A stretch of DNA of 36,646 nt from Lactiplantibacillus dongliensis (GCF_005405105.1 NZ_BJDK01000035.1:1-36646); one strand, 5' to 3'; positions 22,186 to 30,680 are shown, counted from the first letter of the stretch. Notes: generated by a model not told the origin, from the sequence alone. Translations and numbers: made by a program.

Positions 22186-24024
22186 TTAATTCTGAGCGGC
22201 GCTGGGCGATTCTTTAGAAGTGGTTTTTGTTTGGGCACGATCGCTTAAAGCCCGCAAGGCCCACAGGATTGAAACGGTGTCGACAACTTCTTGTAGCATT
22301 GCGCCGAATAGGGCGGGGATAATCCCGGAACTGGCGATGAGCATGAGAATAGTACAGATAGCAATCCCAATCCAAACCGCTTGCTTAGCAACATTCAAGG
22401 TGTCTTTGGAGATCTGAATGGCGGTTACTACGCGATTAAGGTCATCTTTTAAGATCACCACATCGGCGGATTCACTGGCCGCGGTTGATCCGTGAGCGCC
22501 CATCGCAATCCCGACATCGGCGACCGCTAAGGAAGGCGCATCATTAACGCCATCACCGACCATAATAACGGGCCGTTGGTCATTTGGGACCGCTTTTAGA
22601 TTCTTAATCTTATCAGCTGGTAGTAGATCTGCTTGGACAGTATCAATCCCGACTTCAGCGGCGATACGATCGGCAATCGCACGCTGATCTCCGGTTAACA
22701 TCATCACGTTTTGAACCCCTTCAGCATGTAAAGCTTGCAAGGTGGCGGCGGCTTCTGGCCGGACGTTATCAATAAAGGTAATGACCCCGGCGTAGTGTCC
22801 ATCAATGGCGACATAAATAGCTGTCTGAGCTAGTGGTTGCGCCGTGGTGTCCGGGTCAACGAAGGCTAGTTTGCCGACTTTGACGAGATGTTCATCAACG
22901 GTGGCGGTGACGCCACTACCCGTCACTTCAGCCAAATCGTTGGCGGCGCTAAGTGGTTGGTCGGCGGCGTATTTAACGATGGAACGGGCTAGAATATGAC
23001 TGGAATTTTGTTCTGCACTGGCAGCTAGATGTAAGATTTTGGCGGCAGTAAAATCAGCTTGTGGCTGGATTTGGTTAACCGTTAATTGACCGCTGGTAAT
23101 CGTCCCGGTCTTATCAAAGGCGGCGGATTTAGCCAGCGACATCTTTTCAAGCATGTCACCGGTCTTAACGACGATCCCATTGCGGCTGGAACGACTCATC
23201 CCAGAGACTAACGCGACGGGAGCTGCTAAGATTAATGGGCACGGTGAGGCGACCACGAGGACTTCGGCGAAACGATGCGGGTCACCGCTAAGGGCCCAAG
23301 CCACGCCGGCAATCACGTATGCGACTAAAGTAAAGGGCACTGCGTAACGATCGGCCAGACGAACAAACTTCGCGGGTCGCGCTTCGGATTCGCGGACTAA
23401 CTTGACTAATTGTTGATACTGACTGTCGGCGGCAACTTTATCGACGACCATCGTGACGGCACTATCACCGTTAACGGCCCCAGACATCAAGTCGTCACCG
23501 AGTGCTTTTTCAACGGGTTTGGATTCACCAGTTAAGGAAGATTCATCGAACAAGGCCGTTCCCTGGATCAAGTGGCCGTCAACGGGGACGAGTTCACCGG
23601 GCTTGACGACTAATTGGTCGCCAACTTGAGCGGCGTCCACGTCAATATCGGTGAGCTGGCTGTCAACAAGTCGGTGGGCGACTTGCGGTGAATTATCTAA
23701 GAGGGCTTTTAATTCGGTATTCGCCCGTTTGGCGGCATAATCCTCTAATGAATCACCACCCGTTAGCATAATCAAGACCACTAGTCCGGCCCAGTATTCA
23801 CTGACAGCTAGTGTTGCGACAATGGCCGTGATGGCTAACAGATCGACGCCATACTTGCCAGAGCGCAAAGTCTTGATCATCTCAACTAACATCGATAGCG
23901 CCATTATCGACCCCATCACGGTGATAAGCACCTGTGCCGCTAGTTGCCAGTGAAAGCCAAATTCTAAGATTAGCGCTAACACGCCAACACTAACGGTCAA
24001 AATCAGTTTGTAGTAATGTCGCAT
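22186..24024 (-). CDS. P1B-type heavy-metal transporting ATPase
   Basis: The 612-aa membrane pump lacks an N-terminal metal-binding domain. It has the P-type motifs TGES (165-168), phosphorylation site DKTGTIT with Asp304, and GDGVNDAP in the hinge. The membrane metal motif is Ser260-Pro261-Cys262 instead of Cys-Pro-Cys. This S-P-C form marks the P1B-4-like branch (CoaT, PfeT/ZosA, FrvA), which exports Fe(II), Co or Zn. The last membrane segment reads QEVVD where P1B-4 pumps usually show HEGG, so substrate is uncertain; L. plantarum also has an MntA-type P-ATPase linked to Mn/Cd. Start ATG 24024 follows AAGGAAGG. A PerR/Fur-type box lies before its promoter. The gene heads a unit with the 58-aa protein. 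Confidence 0.93.
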   Translation of the reverse strand: MRHYYKLILTVSVGVLALILEFGFHWQLAAQVLITVMGSIMALSMLVEMIKTLRSGKYGVDLLAITAIVATLAVSEYWAGLVVLIMLTGGDSLEDYAAKRANTELKALLDNSPQVAHRLVDSQLTDIDVDAAQVGDQLVVKPGELVPVDGHLIQGTALFDESSLTGESKPVEKALGDDLMSGAVNGDSAVTMVVDKVAADSQYQQLVKLVRESEARPAKFVRLADRYAVPFTLVAYVIAGVAWALSGDPHRFAEVLVVASPCPLILAAPVALVSGMSRSSRNGIVVKTGDMLEKMSLAKSAAFDKTGTITSGQLTVNQIQPQADFTAAKILHLAASAEQNSSHILARSIVKYAADQPLSAANDLAEVTGSGVTATVDEHLVKVGKLAFVDPDTTAQPLAQTAIYVAIDGHYAGVITFIDNVRPEAAATLQALHAEGVQNVMMLTGDQRAIADRIAAEVGIDTVQADLLPADKIKNLKAVPNDQRPVIMVGDGVNDAPSLAVADVGIAMGAHGSTAASESADVVILKDDLNRVVTAIQISKDTLNVAKQAVWIGIAICTILMLIASSGIIPALFGAMLQEVVDTVSILWALRALSDRAQTKTTSKESPSAAQN

Positions 24025-24073
24025 AAAAGCACCTTCCTTTTACATTGAAACCGGTTCCTTTGCTATTATCATT

Positions 24074-24121
24074 AGGATAACACTAATAAAAATTAATTCA
24101 AACAGTTTAGAATCATTCTAA
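24074..24121 (-). promoter_or_regulatory. Promoter of the metal ATPase with PerR/Fur-like box
   Basis: Minus-strand -35 TTGAAT (24101-24096), 16 bp, -10 TATCCT (24079-24074). Immediately upstream, TTAGAAT-C-ATTCTAA (24107-24121) is a perfect 7-1-7 inverted repeat, the geometry of PerR and Fur boxes. Confidence 0.7.
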
Positions 24122-24240
24122 ATAAAAATTAATAATTTGCGGAAAAACTGATTAATTTTCAGAAAAATCGGGGCTTTTATGGCTAAAAAAGCGGTCTTAT
24201 CCCTATCATGATAGGCTTAAACTCCCGTTAAACCGGCTAT

Positions 24241-24380
24241 TTGAATTATTTTCTAATGCTAGTATAGTAATAGATGAACATCAGATATATCAGACGAAAA
24301 ATACTGAAATCAGCATTTGTATAAGACGGGTCGCGCTGTACAGGTGGTAACTTGTTACCCTACCGTGCGACTTTTTGTGT
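24241..24380 (+). ncRNA. Candidate small RNA, ~105 nt
   Basis: A good promoter (TTGAAT 24241-24246, 16 bp, TATAGT 24263-24268) is followed about 105 nt later by a terminator-like hairpin: GTCGC and GCGAC enclose GGTAAC/GTTACC, then T5. The segment has no start codon with a ribosome site and no intact frame. It could be a free sRNA or the attenuated leader of a lost gene. Confidence 0.45.
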
Positions 24381-24462
24381 ATTATGGGACTATTTTAGCT
24401 ACCGTTTTACAAATGACGTATCTGAATTCAAGGGGGTTATCCATTAGCAAGATATTTGGAGA

Positions 24463-24706
24463 GTGTGAGTCAGAGCGGGTTGAAGCTGAGTATTAGGCTA
24501 GCCAGCCAATGGTTCGGTGTTTTTCCGAACGGTTGGTTGGCGTACCTAAGCGCAGGCTTCAGCTCTGGCGAACACGTTTCGGCAAATTTGCTGAAACGTG
24601 TTCACTCCGGCAGTTGGCTCCGCTTGCTACGCTAATCACAGCATGCCAAGACCGCATGATGTGATTAGCTAGGCAATGCTCACCAACTACCCGCCGTCGT
24701 TCACAC
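24463..24706 (+). repeat. 244-bp multi-branched structured element
   Basis: The ends pair: GTGTGA (24463-24468) with TCACAC (24701-24706), and GCGGGT (24475-24480) with ACCCGC (24689-24694). Inside are TGAAGC/GCTTCA, CCAGCCAA..TTGGTTGG topped by GTTCGG/CCGAAC, the hairpin AACACGTTTC../..GAAACGTGTT (24571-24602), AGTTGG/CCAACT and CTAATCACA/TGTGATTAG. GC content is higher than in the flanks. It could be a non-autonomous mobile element or a structured RNA; sequence shows the fold but not which. Confidence 0.65.
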
Positions 24707-24739
24707 GCTAAGCTAAACTGGTAAGTACCAACGTAGATG

Positions 24740-24865
24740 AAGCAATTTAATAAGTTTGTCAGTATGGCGCAGGTCTAAGTTCACCAACGGAAAGAAGGAA
24801 ATTCTGCTACTGATTTTGAGTTAGCACAAACCGAACTGGAACTGCAAGCCGATTTACCTTATTAA
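24740..24865 (+). pseudogene. Short broken coding-like relic
   Basis: One frame ends with SATDFELAQTELELQADLPY and a stop, and a second frame carries YGAGLSSPTERRK just before it, as if a frameshift separated them. The parent family is not recognised. Confidence 0.3.
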
Positions 24866-24872
24866 AACTAAG

Positions 24873-24971
24873 GGTACTGAGTGCTTCGAGGTGTAACTCG
24901 AAGGGGTGTACCGATTGCTAGTCGGAAATTAACGCGTGGGGACTCCCATTAGTTTGGGAGGAAGAACCACG
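24873..24971 (+). promoter_or_regulatory. Hairpin cluster before the BCCT gene
   Basis: GGTAC/GTACC encloses CTTCGAG/CTCGAAG (24884-24903); CCGA/TCGG follows. CGTGG/CCACG (24935-24971) encloses CTCCC/GGGAG, which hides the only strong ribosome-site-like sequence (GGGAGG, 24956-24961) before the gene. It may be a translational switch or part of an inserted element. Confidence 0.4.
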
Positions 24972-24978
24972 AATTTTA

Positions 24979-26667
24979 TTGATATATCGAAAGGATATTT
25001 TCAGTAGCAGGTTTATTATTTTAAAAAGTAAGAATATTGATTGGTGGGTGTACTTGCCAACAATTGGTTTGTTTGCAGTGGCCTCGATTTTTCTCTTAGT
25101 CGGTGGTCAATCATTGGAAGCTGGTTTGGGGGCCATCCTCAACTGGCTGACAGGCAATATGAGCTGGTTATACATGCTGGTCTATGTCATCAACTTTATC
25201 TTTTTCATTTACTTAGGCTTGAGTAAATTCGGTAAAACCAAGTTAGGCGGTCCCAAGGATAAGCCAGAGTTTTCAACCTTCCATTGGGGCAGTATGGTTT
25301 ACGCTACGGGGATCGATGCCAGCATTTTAATGTTGAGTATTGTTGATCCGTTACGTTATTTACAAAGTCCGTCATTCGGCATTAAGCCGTTTTCTAATTC
25401 CGCTTATAATTATGCCCACATGTTGGGTCAATTCAACTGGGGACCTATGGCGTGGATGATGTTTGCTCCCGCCACAATTGCGATTGCGTATGCGATGTAC
25501 GTTAAGCATCTCAAGGTCCAACGTCTAAGTGCTGCGATTTCTGTCTTAGAAGGTGACAGCTTAGGTAAGCGCATTGCCCGTAACCTGGTCGACTTTTTAG
25601 TCGTTATTGGGATTATGGGGGGTGTCGGTACCTCGGTTGGGATGGAAATTCCAGTTATTTCTAAAGTGTTGAGCACCGTTACCGGGATTCCGGATACGAT
25701 GATGCTTAAACTCGGGTTATTCGCCATTTTATTCGTTATCTTTGCTACGGCGGTCTTCCATGGGTTAACCAAGGGGATCGGCCGGTTGAGTTCCGCCCAT
25801 ATCTGGTTAGCGATTGGCTTTTTAGTCATCGTGCTAGTGGTCGGCCCAACGTTATACATTTTGAATTCTGAAACGAATAGTATCGGACTATTCTTGAATA
25901 AATTTATCAGCATGAGTTTTAATACGGCTGCTAACGGTAAAGTCACCGTCATGCAAAGTCAAACGATCTTCTACTGGGGCTGGTGGTTGTCCTTTATGCC
26001 AGTGATGGGCTTATTCATTGCCCGGATCTCACGGGGACGGACCATTCGCCAAGTCTTAGGTGGGATGTTGTTGTGGGGCTCATTAGGCTGTGTCAGCTTT
26101 TACGCAATCTTAGGTGGGTATGCCTTGTACTTGCAAAAGATGGGGATTGTCAACTTAGTCCATATCTTAAACACACAAGGTCAAGCCGCCGTAATTGCCG
26201 CGGTGTTGACGACGTTGCCGCTTAAGATGATCATGTTAGTGCTTTATTGCTTATCATGCTTTATCTTCTTAGCTACGACGGTATCATCATTTGCGTTCAT
26301 TACGTCATCTTTCACGAGTAAAAAGTTGGAAGTTGGGCAACAACCAAGTCGGTTCAATCGGATGAGTTGGGTCGTTATTTTCTTGCTCTTCTCGTTAGGA
26401 CTGGTTACAGTTGGAGGTTTCAAGGCTATTCAGTCAATTTGTGCGATGTCTGGGTTCCCACTGATTGCCGTGGTATTGATCATGCTTTACTCGATCCATC
26501 GTGATTTAACGACTGATCCGGTCGAAGAAGCGGCTAAAGCCACAGCTAAGGCAACGGCTAAAGCCAAACGCAAACAGTTGGCGCGGGATGTTGAAATCTC
26601 GACGAAGACTGATTACGCACGCGAACGACCAAACAGAAAGCCAACGTCGGCGCAAGAAACCGATTAG
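24979..26667 (+). CDS. BCCT-family betaine/carnitine/choline transporter
   Basis: The 562-aa, 12-helix secondary transporter has the BCCT signature FYWGWWLSFMPVMGLFIARISRGRT (~334-358), an earlier YATGIDASILMLS, and the sodium/proton-site region GIMGGVGTSVGMEIP. It imports a quaternary ammonium compound, probably for osmoprotection, or exchanges carnitine-like compounds. A hydrophilic Lys/Ala-rich tail (~510-562) resembles the osmosensing tails of some BCCT members. The start is unclear: TTG 24979 gives an unusual leading MIYRKDIFSSRF, and GGGAGG is 17 bases away, too far. The family core begins at about IDWWVYLP. The 5' end may have been altered by insertion. Confidence 0.9.
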   Translation: MIYRKDIFSSRFIILKSKNIDWWVYLPTIGLFAVASIFLLVGGQSLEAGLGAILNWLTGNMSWLYMLVYVINFIFFIYLGLSKFGKTKLGGPKDKPEFSTFHWGSMVYATGIDASILMLSIVDPLRYLQSPSFGIKPFSNSAYNYAHMLGQFNWGPMAWMMFAPATIAIAYAMYVKHLKVQRLSAAISVLEGDSLGKRIARNLVDFLVVIGIMGGVGTSVGMEIPVISKVLSTVTGIPDTMMLKLGLFAILFVIFATAVFHGLTKGIGRLSSAHIWLAIGFLVIVLVVGPTLYILNSETNSIGLFLNKFISMSFNTAANGKVTVMQSQTIFYWGWWLSFMPVMGLFIARISRGRTIRQVLGGMLLWGSLGCVSFYAILGGYALYLQKMGIVNLVHILNTQGQAAVIAAVLTTLPLKMIMLVLYCLSCFIFLATTVSSFAFITSSFTSKKLEVGQQPSRFNRMSWVVIFLLFSLGLVTVGGFKAIQSICAMSGFPLIAVVLIMLYSIHRDLTTDPVEEAAKATAKATAKAKRKQLARDVEISTKTDYARERPNRKPTSAQETD

Positions 26668-26691
26668 GCTGTTTCTGAAAATGAAAATAAA

Positions 26692-26743
26692 TAAAACCCG
26701 GTTAATTGCATTGCCTTGCAGGCACAATTAACCGGGTTTTTGT
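26692..26743 (+). terminator. Terminator of the BCCT gene
   Basis: AAACCCGGTTAATTG (26694-26708) pairs exactly with CAATTAACCGGGTTT (26725-26739), then a T-run. Confidence 0.95.
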
Positions 26744-26769
26744 GTACATTTTGTTTGGTGCCAGTTAAG

Positions 26770-26825
26770 CATTGCTGTCTATCGGTTGGCTTCCAAAATG
26801 TTGGGCCAACTAGAGTGGCAATCTA
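26770..26825 (+). repeat. Composite repeat, fused deletion remnant
   Basis: The end of unit 2 (TCGGTTGGCTTCCAAAATG) is joined directly to the far end of unit 1 (TTGGGCCAACTAGAGTGGCAAT), as if all DNA between two outer-stem arms had been removed. Confidence 0.75.
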
Positions 26826-27091
26826 ATTAGTGCTAAATAATATGCTACTTTACAAAATCTATACAATAACTTTACTTTGAAATGGTCGTAGATTTACACC
26901 AAGCTCATATACTTGACCTGTGTTTTAAACATAAGTCATCAGTGGTCGGCATACCACGGTCAAAAGAGATTGGGTTAGTCATTATTTTTGGGGGATGTTC
27001 TAGCTAATGACCATTAATTATGGGGATTATGGCATCGGTAAGGTGAACATCAAAAAAACGGCGTTGACTTGAAAGTCGATGCCGTTTTTGG
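26826..27091. other. AT-rich spacer
   Basis: No gene or repeat is recognised up to the terminator hairpin at 27054-27089 (AAAAACGGCGTTGAC with GTCGATGCCGTTTTT), which closes the minus-strand gene ending at 27092 and works on both strands. Confidence 0.5.
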
Positions 27092-27535
27092 TTATTTATT
27101 GGGCTTTTTAACAGCCTTTTTTCCAATCTTCTTTTGTTTGGCCTTTGGACGTTGCCGTAGGAGATCTTTGAAAGTTGCAATGTCAGTGGTATGCTTGTCG
27201 CTCCACTCTTTATAATTGGAGTGAGAGTCGGTATCACTGATTTTAAGTCCGGTTTCTAACCAGAATAAGGCTTCCGTCAATGAACCGAAGTTACGCATCC
27301 ACAAAGTGTGCCCGTTATCAGAGTCTAAGGCAACGTAGGATTTGTAGTGTGGCGTTAAGAAGGTATGCTTCACAATTTTAAAAGCAGCCCGACGTCGCGT
27401 CATTTTGTAATCGGGTAAAATGTAGCGACCGGGTGCTGTTAGCTGTGGAACGGAATTTTTACGTTGTTCTTTGTATTCCGTTAGCATCGCTTTGGCGCGG
27501 TCGGCACTAACGAGTGAGATATTAAATTTTGACAT
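27092..27535 (-). CDS. Hypothetical protein with basic C-terminal tail, 147 aa
   Basis: The soluble protein starts MSKFNISLVSADRAKAML and ends in a strongly basic tail (RQRPKAKQKKIGKKAVKKPNK), which could contact nucleic acid. The middle includes LWMRNFGSLTEALFWLETGL. No known domain is recognised. I chose ATG 27535 because AAGGGGAG lies upstream; 14 in-frame codons further out have none. It diverges from the YdeI-like gene. Confidence 0.75.
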   Translation of the reverse strand: MSKFNISLVSADRAKAMLTEYKEQRKNSVPQLTAPGRYILPDYKMTRRRAAFKIVKHTFLTPHYKSYVALDSDNGHTLWMRNFGSLTEALFWLETGLKISDTDSHSNYKEWSDKHTTDIATFKDLLRQRPKAKQKKIGKKAVKKPNK

Positions 27536-27704
27536 GGCAGGGCTCCCCTTGATAATTGCATTTAAATTGCATGGCATGGTTAAAGCTTGGTCTTATACTA
27601 TTAATGATAGCGCATTTTAACCTAAACTCGAAATATAAAAACTTAATTTTAGTGTGATTTAAGGAATTTTGCGATAAAATTAAGAAAAATGTTGAGGTGA
27701 GTGA

Positions 27705-27959
27705 ATGATGGGACAAGCACCGTTAAGTTCATTTGAACCGATGATTCCAAAAGTTGCTGAGCTGTTAGCCGATGATGCACAATTAGCAACTTTCTTTGCG
27801 GAGCTGACTCCCGGCTACCAGCGGGAATGGGCGCGCTTTATTTTTGGCGCTAAAGCAGCCGCGACTAAGCAACGGCATATTGTCGAGATGCGTCAAATCT
27901 TAGCAGCTGGCTATAAGTCGAAGCGGGCGTACGGTAGCCGGCCGGATCGCGACCGTTAG
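27705..27959 (+). CDS. YdeI/OmpD-associated-type small protein
   Basis: The 84-aa product resembles the C-terminal half of YdeI/OmpD-associated (PF13376) proteins: FFAELTPGYQREWARFIFGAKAAATKQRHIVEMRQILAAG. Members are implicated in peptide or bacteriocin resistance, but their biochemistry is unclear. Here only this short module is present. Start is ATG 27705 or 27708, behind GAGGTG. Followed by a bidirectional terminator. Confidence 0.75.
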   Translation: MMGQAPLSSFEPMIPKVAELLADDAQLATFFAELTPGYQREWARFIFGAKAAATKQRHIVEMRQILAAGYKSKRAYGSRPDRDR

Positions 27960-27981
27960 TGTCAAAAGTAATCAGCATAAT

Positions 27982-28020
27982 AAAAAGGTTCGAGTCAATT
28001 TTGGCTCGAACCTTTTTATT
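27982..28020. terminator. Convergent bidirectional terminator
   Basis: AAAAAGGTTCGAG (27982-27994) pairs with CTCGAACCTTTTT, with T- and A-tracts on both sides. It overlaps the end of the aldo/keto reductase gene. Confidence 0.93.
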
Positions 28021-28939
28021 ATGGTAAATCGTTACCAGCAGCGAAGTAGATGTCATACCATTCCTGACGGGTTAAGTCGATATCGGCGCCAGCGGCATTC
28101 TCGGCGAGATGTTTAGGATTCATCGTACCCAGGATAACTTGCATGTTAGCCGGATGACGTAAGATCCAAGCAGTCGCAATGGCTGATTTAGTCGTTTGTT
28201 TTTCATCGGCTAAGGTTTGCATCGCGGCGTTTAGCTTTGGAAACTTCGGATTATTGAGGAAGATTCCGGCAAACATCCCATATTGATAAGGGGACCAAGC
28301 CTGGATCGTCATGTGATGTAATCGTGAATACTCAATGATTTCGCCATCATGATTAAGACTGCGGTCATCTTGCATATTGGTGTGTAGTCCGAAATCAATA
28401 GCTCCAGTGTGCATAATGCCGAATTGGAGTTGGTTGATCATTAAGCGTTGGCTCAAAGCTGATTGTAATAAGTCAACCTGCATGGGATTAAAGTTAGAAA
28501 CGCCGAAATGGCGGACTTTACCACTAGTCTGTAGCGTGTTGAAGGCGTCTGCGACTTCGCTAGGGTCCATCAATGGGTCAGGACGGTGCAAGAGAAAGGT
28601 GTCGAGGTAATCCACGCCTAGCCGTTGTAATTCGCCATCTACAGCATCGAGAATATGTTGTTTTGAGAAATCATAACGTTTCCCCGGGACAATCCCACCT
28701 TTAGATTGAATATAAAGGTCGTCGCGGTTAACATTTGCTTGCTTTAAAGCGGCACCAAAAATTTTAGAAGAGTCACCATTACCATAAATATCCGCGGAAT
28801 CAATGTAGTTAATGCCCAGGTCAACGGCAGATTCCAAAACGGTCGTGGCTTGAGCTACCGTGAGGGCGTTCATACGCATAATCCCCAGGGCAACTGTGGA
28901 AGCTTGCACGCCACTTTGACCTAAATTGAGTGTTTTCAA
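28019..28939 (-). CDS. Aldo/keto reductase (YdhF-like)
   Basis: The 306-aa NADPH-dependent oxidoreductase reduces carbonyl compounds. Its TIM-barrel shows the AKR tetrad region: INYIDSADIYG (Asp and Tyr), YIQSKGGI (Lys) and DTFLLHRPDP (His), plus the cofactor-binding VRHFGVSNF and the late WILRHPANMQVILGTMNP. It most resembles the YdhF/YcsN group. The start is a TTG at 28939 with AAGGAGG 8 bases upstream. Substrate unknown. Confidence 0.94.
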   Translation of the reverse strand: MKTLNLGQSGVQASTVALGIMRMNALTVAQATTVLESAVDLGINYIDSADIYGNGDSSKIFGAALKQANVNRDDLYIQSKGGIVPGKRYDFSKQHILDAVDGELQRLGVDYLDTFLLHRPDPLMDPSEVADAFNTLQTSGKVRHFGVSNFNPMQVDLLQSALSQRLMINQLQFGIMHTGAIDFGLHTNMQDDRSLNHDGEIIEYSRLHHMTIQAWSPYQYGMFAGIFLNNPKFPKLNAAMQTLADEKQTTKSAIATAWILRHPANMQVILGTMNPKHLAENAAGADIDLTRQEWYDIYFAAGNDLP

Positions 28940-29064
28940 GATAAAAACCTCCTTGTTAGTTCCTCTAGTATAAAGGTTGTGGCTGATTGTGTAAACGATT
29001 ACAGTGGATGCTTAGGCTAGCGCTATCTGGTACGTATATGTTGTATTTGGTTAATTATTAGTTA

Positions 29065-29595
29065 CTAACGGTATTTTTTAAGTCGAATCAGTGCCTGAAT
29101 ACCAATGATGATACCCATAAAGGCGCCGGTCCAAATGCCAGTCCAAATATAATGCCATTGTGTTAATGTGTGAAGTAAGTTAGTGCCATCAAAGTAATGG
29201 TCTAGTAGGGTAGTTTGAAAATAAAACCATAGTCCAGTGTAAACGGCACCGAAGCTCATCTTTTGCCTAATGTGCAAGTAGGCTTGTTTGAGATCATGGG
29301 TAGTTACTTCAGTATCGGTAATGTGGGCACGGTGTGAGGCAAGTAGAACGTAGGGGCAAATGACTAACATGAAGTAGCCAACTTGAAGTGAAATAACAAT
29401 GTTGATGGCATCCTGTGGACGATTGGCAACAGTCAATCCAGCGACAAACAGTGAAATGAAGCTGAACGGTAGCAAAAGCATAAAAGCGTTAGTGCCAATC
29501 CGATTCGCTTCTTGACGTTTATATTCATCAAAAGTTCCAGAAATACCAAACCAGTGTTTGACGATCGTATCACGTAAACTTTTTTTGCCTTCCAT
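29065..29595 (-). CDS. DUF3278 family membrane protein
   Basis: The 176-aa protein has about four hydrophobic segments and the DUF3278-type opening HWFGISGTFDEYKRQEANRIGTNAFMLL. Such proteins are common in lactobacilli directly downstream of a small Xre-type regulator, as here. ATG 29595 follows GGGAGGG, and the regulator's stop is 2 bp upstream, so the two are translationally linked. Role unknown. Confidence 0.85.
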   Translation of the reverse strand: MEGKKSLRDTIVKHWFGISGTFDEYKRQEANRIGTNAFMLLLPFSFISLFVAGLTVANRPQDAINIVISLQVGYFMLVICPYVLLASHRAHITDTEVTTHDLKQAYLHIRQKMSFGAVYTGLWFYFQTTLLDHYFDGTNLLHTLTQWHYIWTGIWTGAFMGIIIGIQALIRLKKYR

Positions 29596-29597
29596 GG

Positions 29598-29786
29598 TTA
29601 TCCCTCCCAAAACAAATGATTCAAATCTGTCTGTAAGACTCTGGCTAAGTGAATACAAAGATCCAGTGAAGGGTTATATTTGTCGTTTTCGATTAAATTA
29701 ATGGTTTGACGAGCAACGCCGATTTTTTGAGCGAGCTGAAATTGAGTCAGGTGGGACTGTTTACGATATTTTTTGACTTGATTCAA
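29598..29786 (-). CDS. Xre-family HTH regulator, 62 aa
   Basis: The protein is little more than an HTH_3 domain: QFQLAQKIGVARQTINLIEN (~17-36) followed by NPSLDLCIHLARVLQTDLNHLFW. It resembles the small YozG/YgzD-like regulators that accompany DUF3278 or similar membrane proteins. It overlaps nothing and precedes the DUF3278 gene by 2 bp, forming a two-gene operon it probably controls. Confidence 0.93.
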   Translation of the reverse strand: MNQVKKYRKQSHLTQFQLAQKIGVARQTINLIENDKYNPSLDLCIHLARVLQTDLNHLFWEG

Positions 29787-30017
29787 AGCAGGCCTTCCTT
29801 AATAGCAGCATTTCAGTCGCGCTTTATCGATTACGAGCTAGCGACTGATTTTGACGCCTAAAGTGTAGTACCTGATGTTCATGATGTCAATTATATATGA
29901 CACCATGAATTCACTAAATTACAATGTGTCTTGAATGAGATCTGTAGTAGGAGGGAGGGGAGACGACAAGTTGAACTAGTATCAGTCCTAGGCGTTTTGA
30001 AGCGGGCTTCTAAGCAC
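29787..30017. other. Spacer upstream of the Xre gene
   Basis: It holds the promoter side of the Xre operon, including TGATGTCAATTATATATGACA, an imperfect TGTCA-type palindrome near 29890-29905 that could be the regulator's site. The remainder up to the ncRNA terminator is unassigned. Confidence 0.35.
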
Positions 30018-30680
30018 AAAAAAATAGAACCCAAGGCTTCTCAACTTGAGTTCTACTTATGAGGAATAACCACCGTTAACAAGATTACGTTGTTCAGTGT
30101 TCTTAATGCGTTACACCTTCATACTATTCAATTTTACGTGTGTCCAACTTCTAACGGACTAACCCGTACTTATTGTATCTATCTGCTTTAGTCGATCAAA
30201 AGTAAATCCTTACTTGATTCGTGACTCTTCAAACGGGTTTTAACGAAAGTCGAACTCGCGTTTATAACTTGGTAATGTCTTCGTAACAGACATGCACCTC
30301 CGTTTAAACTTTTAATGCCTAAGCCTACAATGGAACTGGTACTGATGGTACTTAAATCTCAGGAACCATGGTACTAGTGGAACTTAAATCTGGTCATCGG
30401 CGACACCTGTTTCCAACTCTTAAAGTTAAATCTAGATAGTCTTGATAACACCAATTAAAACGTGACGCGGTTACCGTTTATTCAAGGATCAACGTTCAGC
30501 CATCCAACGCAAATCTCCCGACACTCGCTGGACCGATAACGTTAAGCAATGCCTGAACTGGTCTCGGTAACGACCATAACCTGTGGTACTTAGATGTCTA
30601 ACGTGTTGGCGACATCTATCAAACTCTTTATTGAGAAGCTTGCTAACGAGGTTGTAATTCCTTTCCTCACTTAGTATACT
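30018..30680 (-). ncRNA. Candidate large structured noncoding RNA, ~650 nt
   Basis: A minus-strand transcript is predicted from about 30,668 to 30,018. It starts behind TAGTAT (30680-30675) with TTGCAA 18 bp upstream and ends at a U-tailed terminator (TAGAACTCAAG / CTTGGGTTCTA, 30055-30025, then seven T). Its ends pair: TGAGGAA (30669-30663) with TTCCTCA (30066-30060), and GTTAGCAAG (30647-30639) with CTTGTTAAC (30083-30075, one G-U). Many local hairpins lie between, e.g. AGATGTC/GACATCT, ATGTCT/AGACAT, GTCC/GGAC inside TACG/CGTA, and AGTC/GACT around TCAAGTAA..TTACTTTTGA. No frame inside has a plausible ribosome site. Layout resembles GOLLD/ROOL-type RNAs; class membership is not established. 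Confidence 0.7.

Larger units (their letters stand above)
24025..24978. other. Long intergenic region with several RNA-like structures
   Basis: About 950 bp between the ATPase and the BCCT gene. It contains the ATPase promoter, a promoter-terminator pair (24241-24380), a 244-bp self-folding element (24463-24706), a short broken coding-like stretch (24740-24865) and a hairpin cluster (24873-24971). Confidence 0.6.

Noticed and set aside
25428-25952. 174-aa antisense ORF within the BCCT gene
   Set aside because: It mirrors the codon pattern of a well-supported transporter and lacks a start signal.
27004-27237. 77-aa minus-strand ORF near 27.1 kb
   Set aside because: It overlaps the basic-tailed gene in another frame and spans its terminator.
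30639-30670. GAGGAAAG resembling the RNase P P4 motif
   Set aside because: The matching 3' P4 motif and conserved core are missing, so the RNA is not rnpB.
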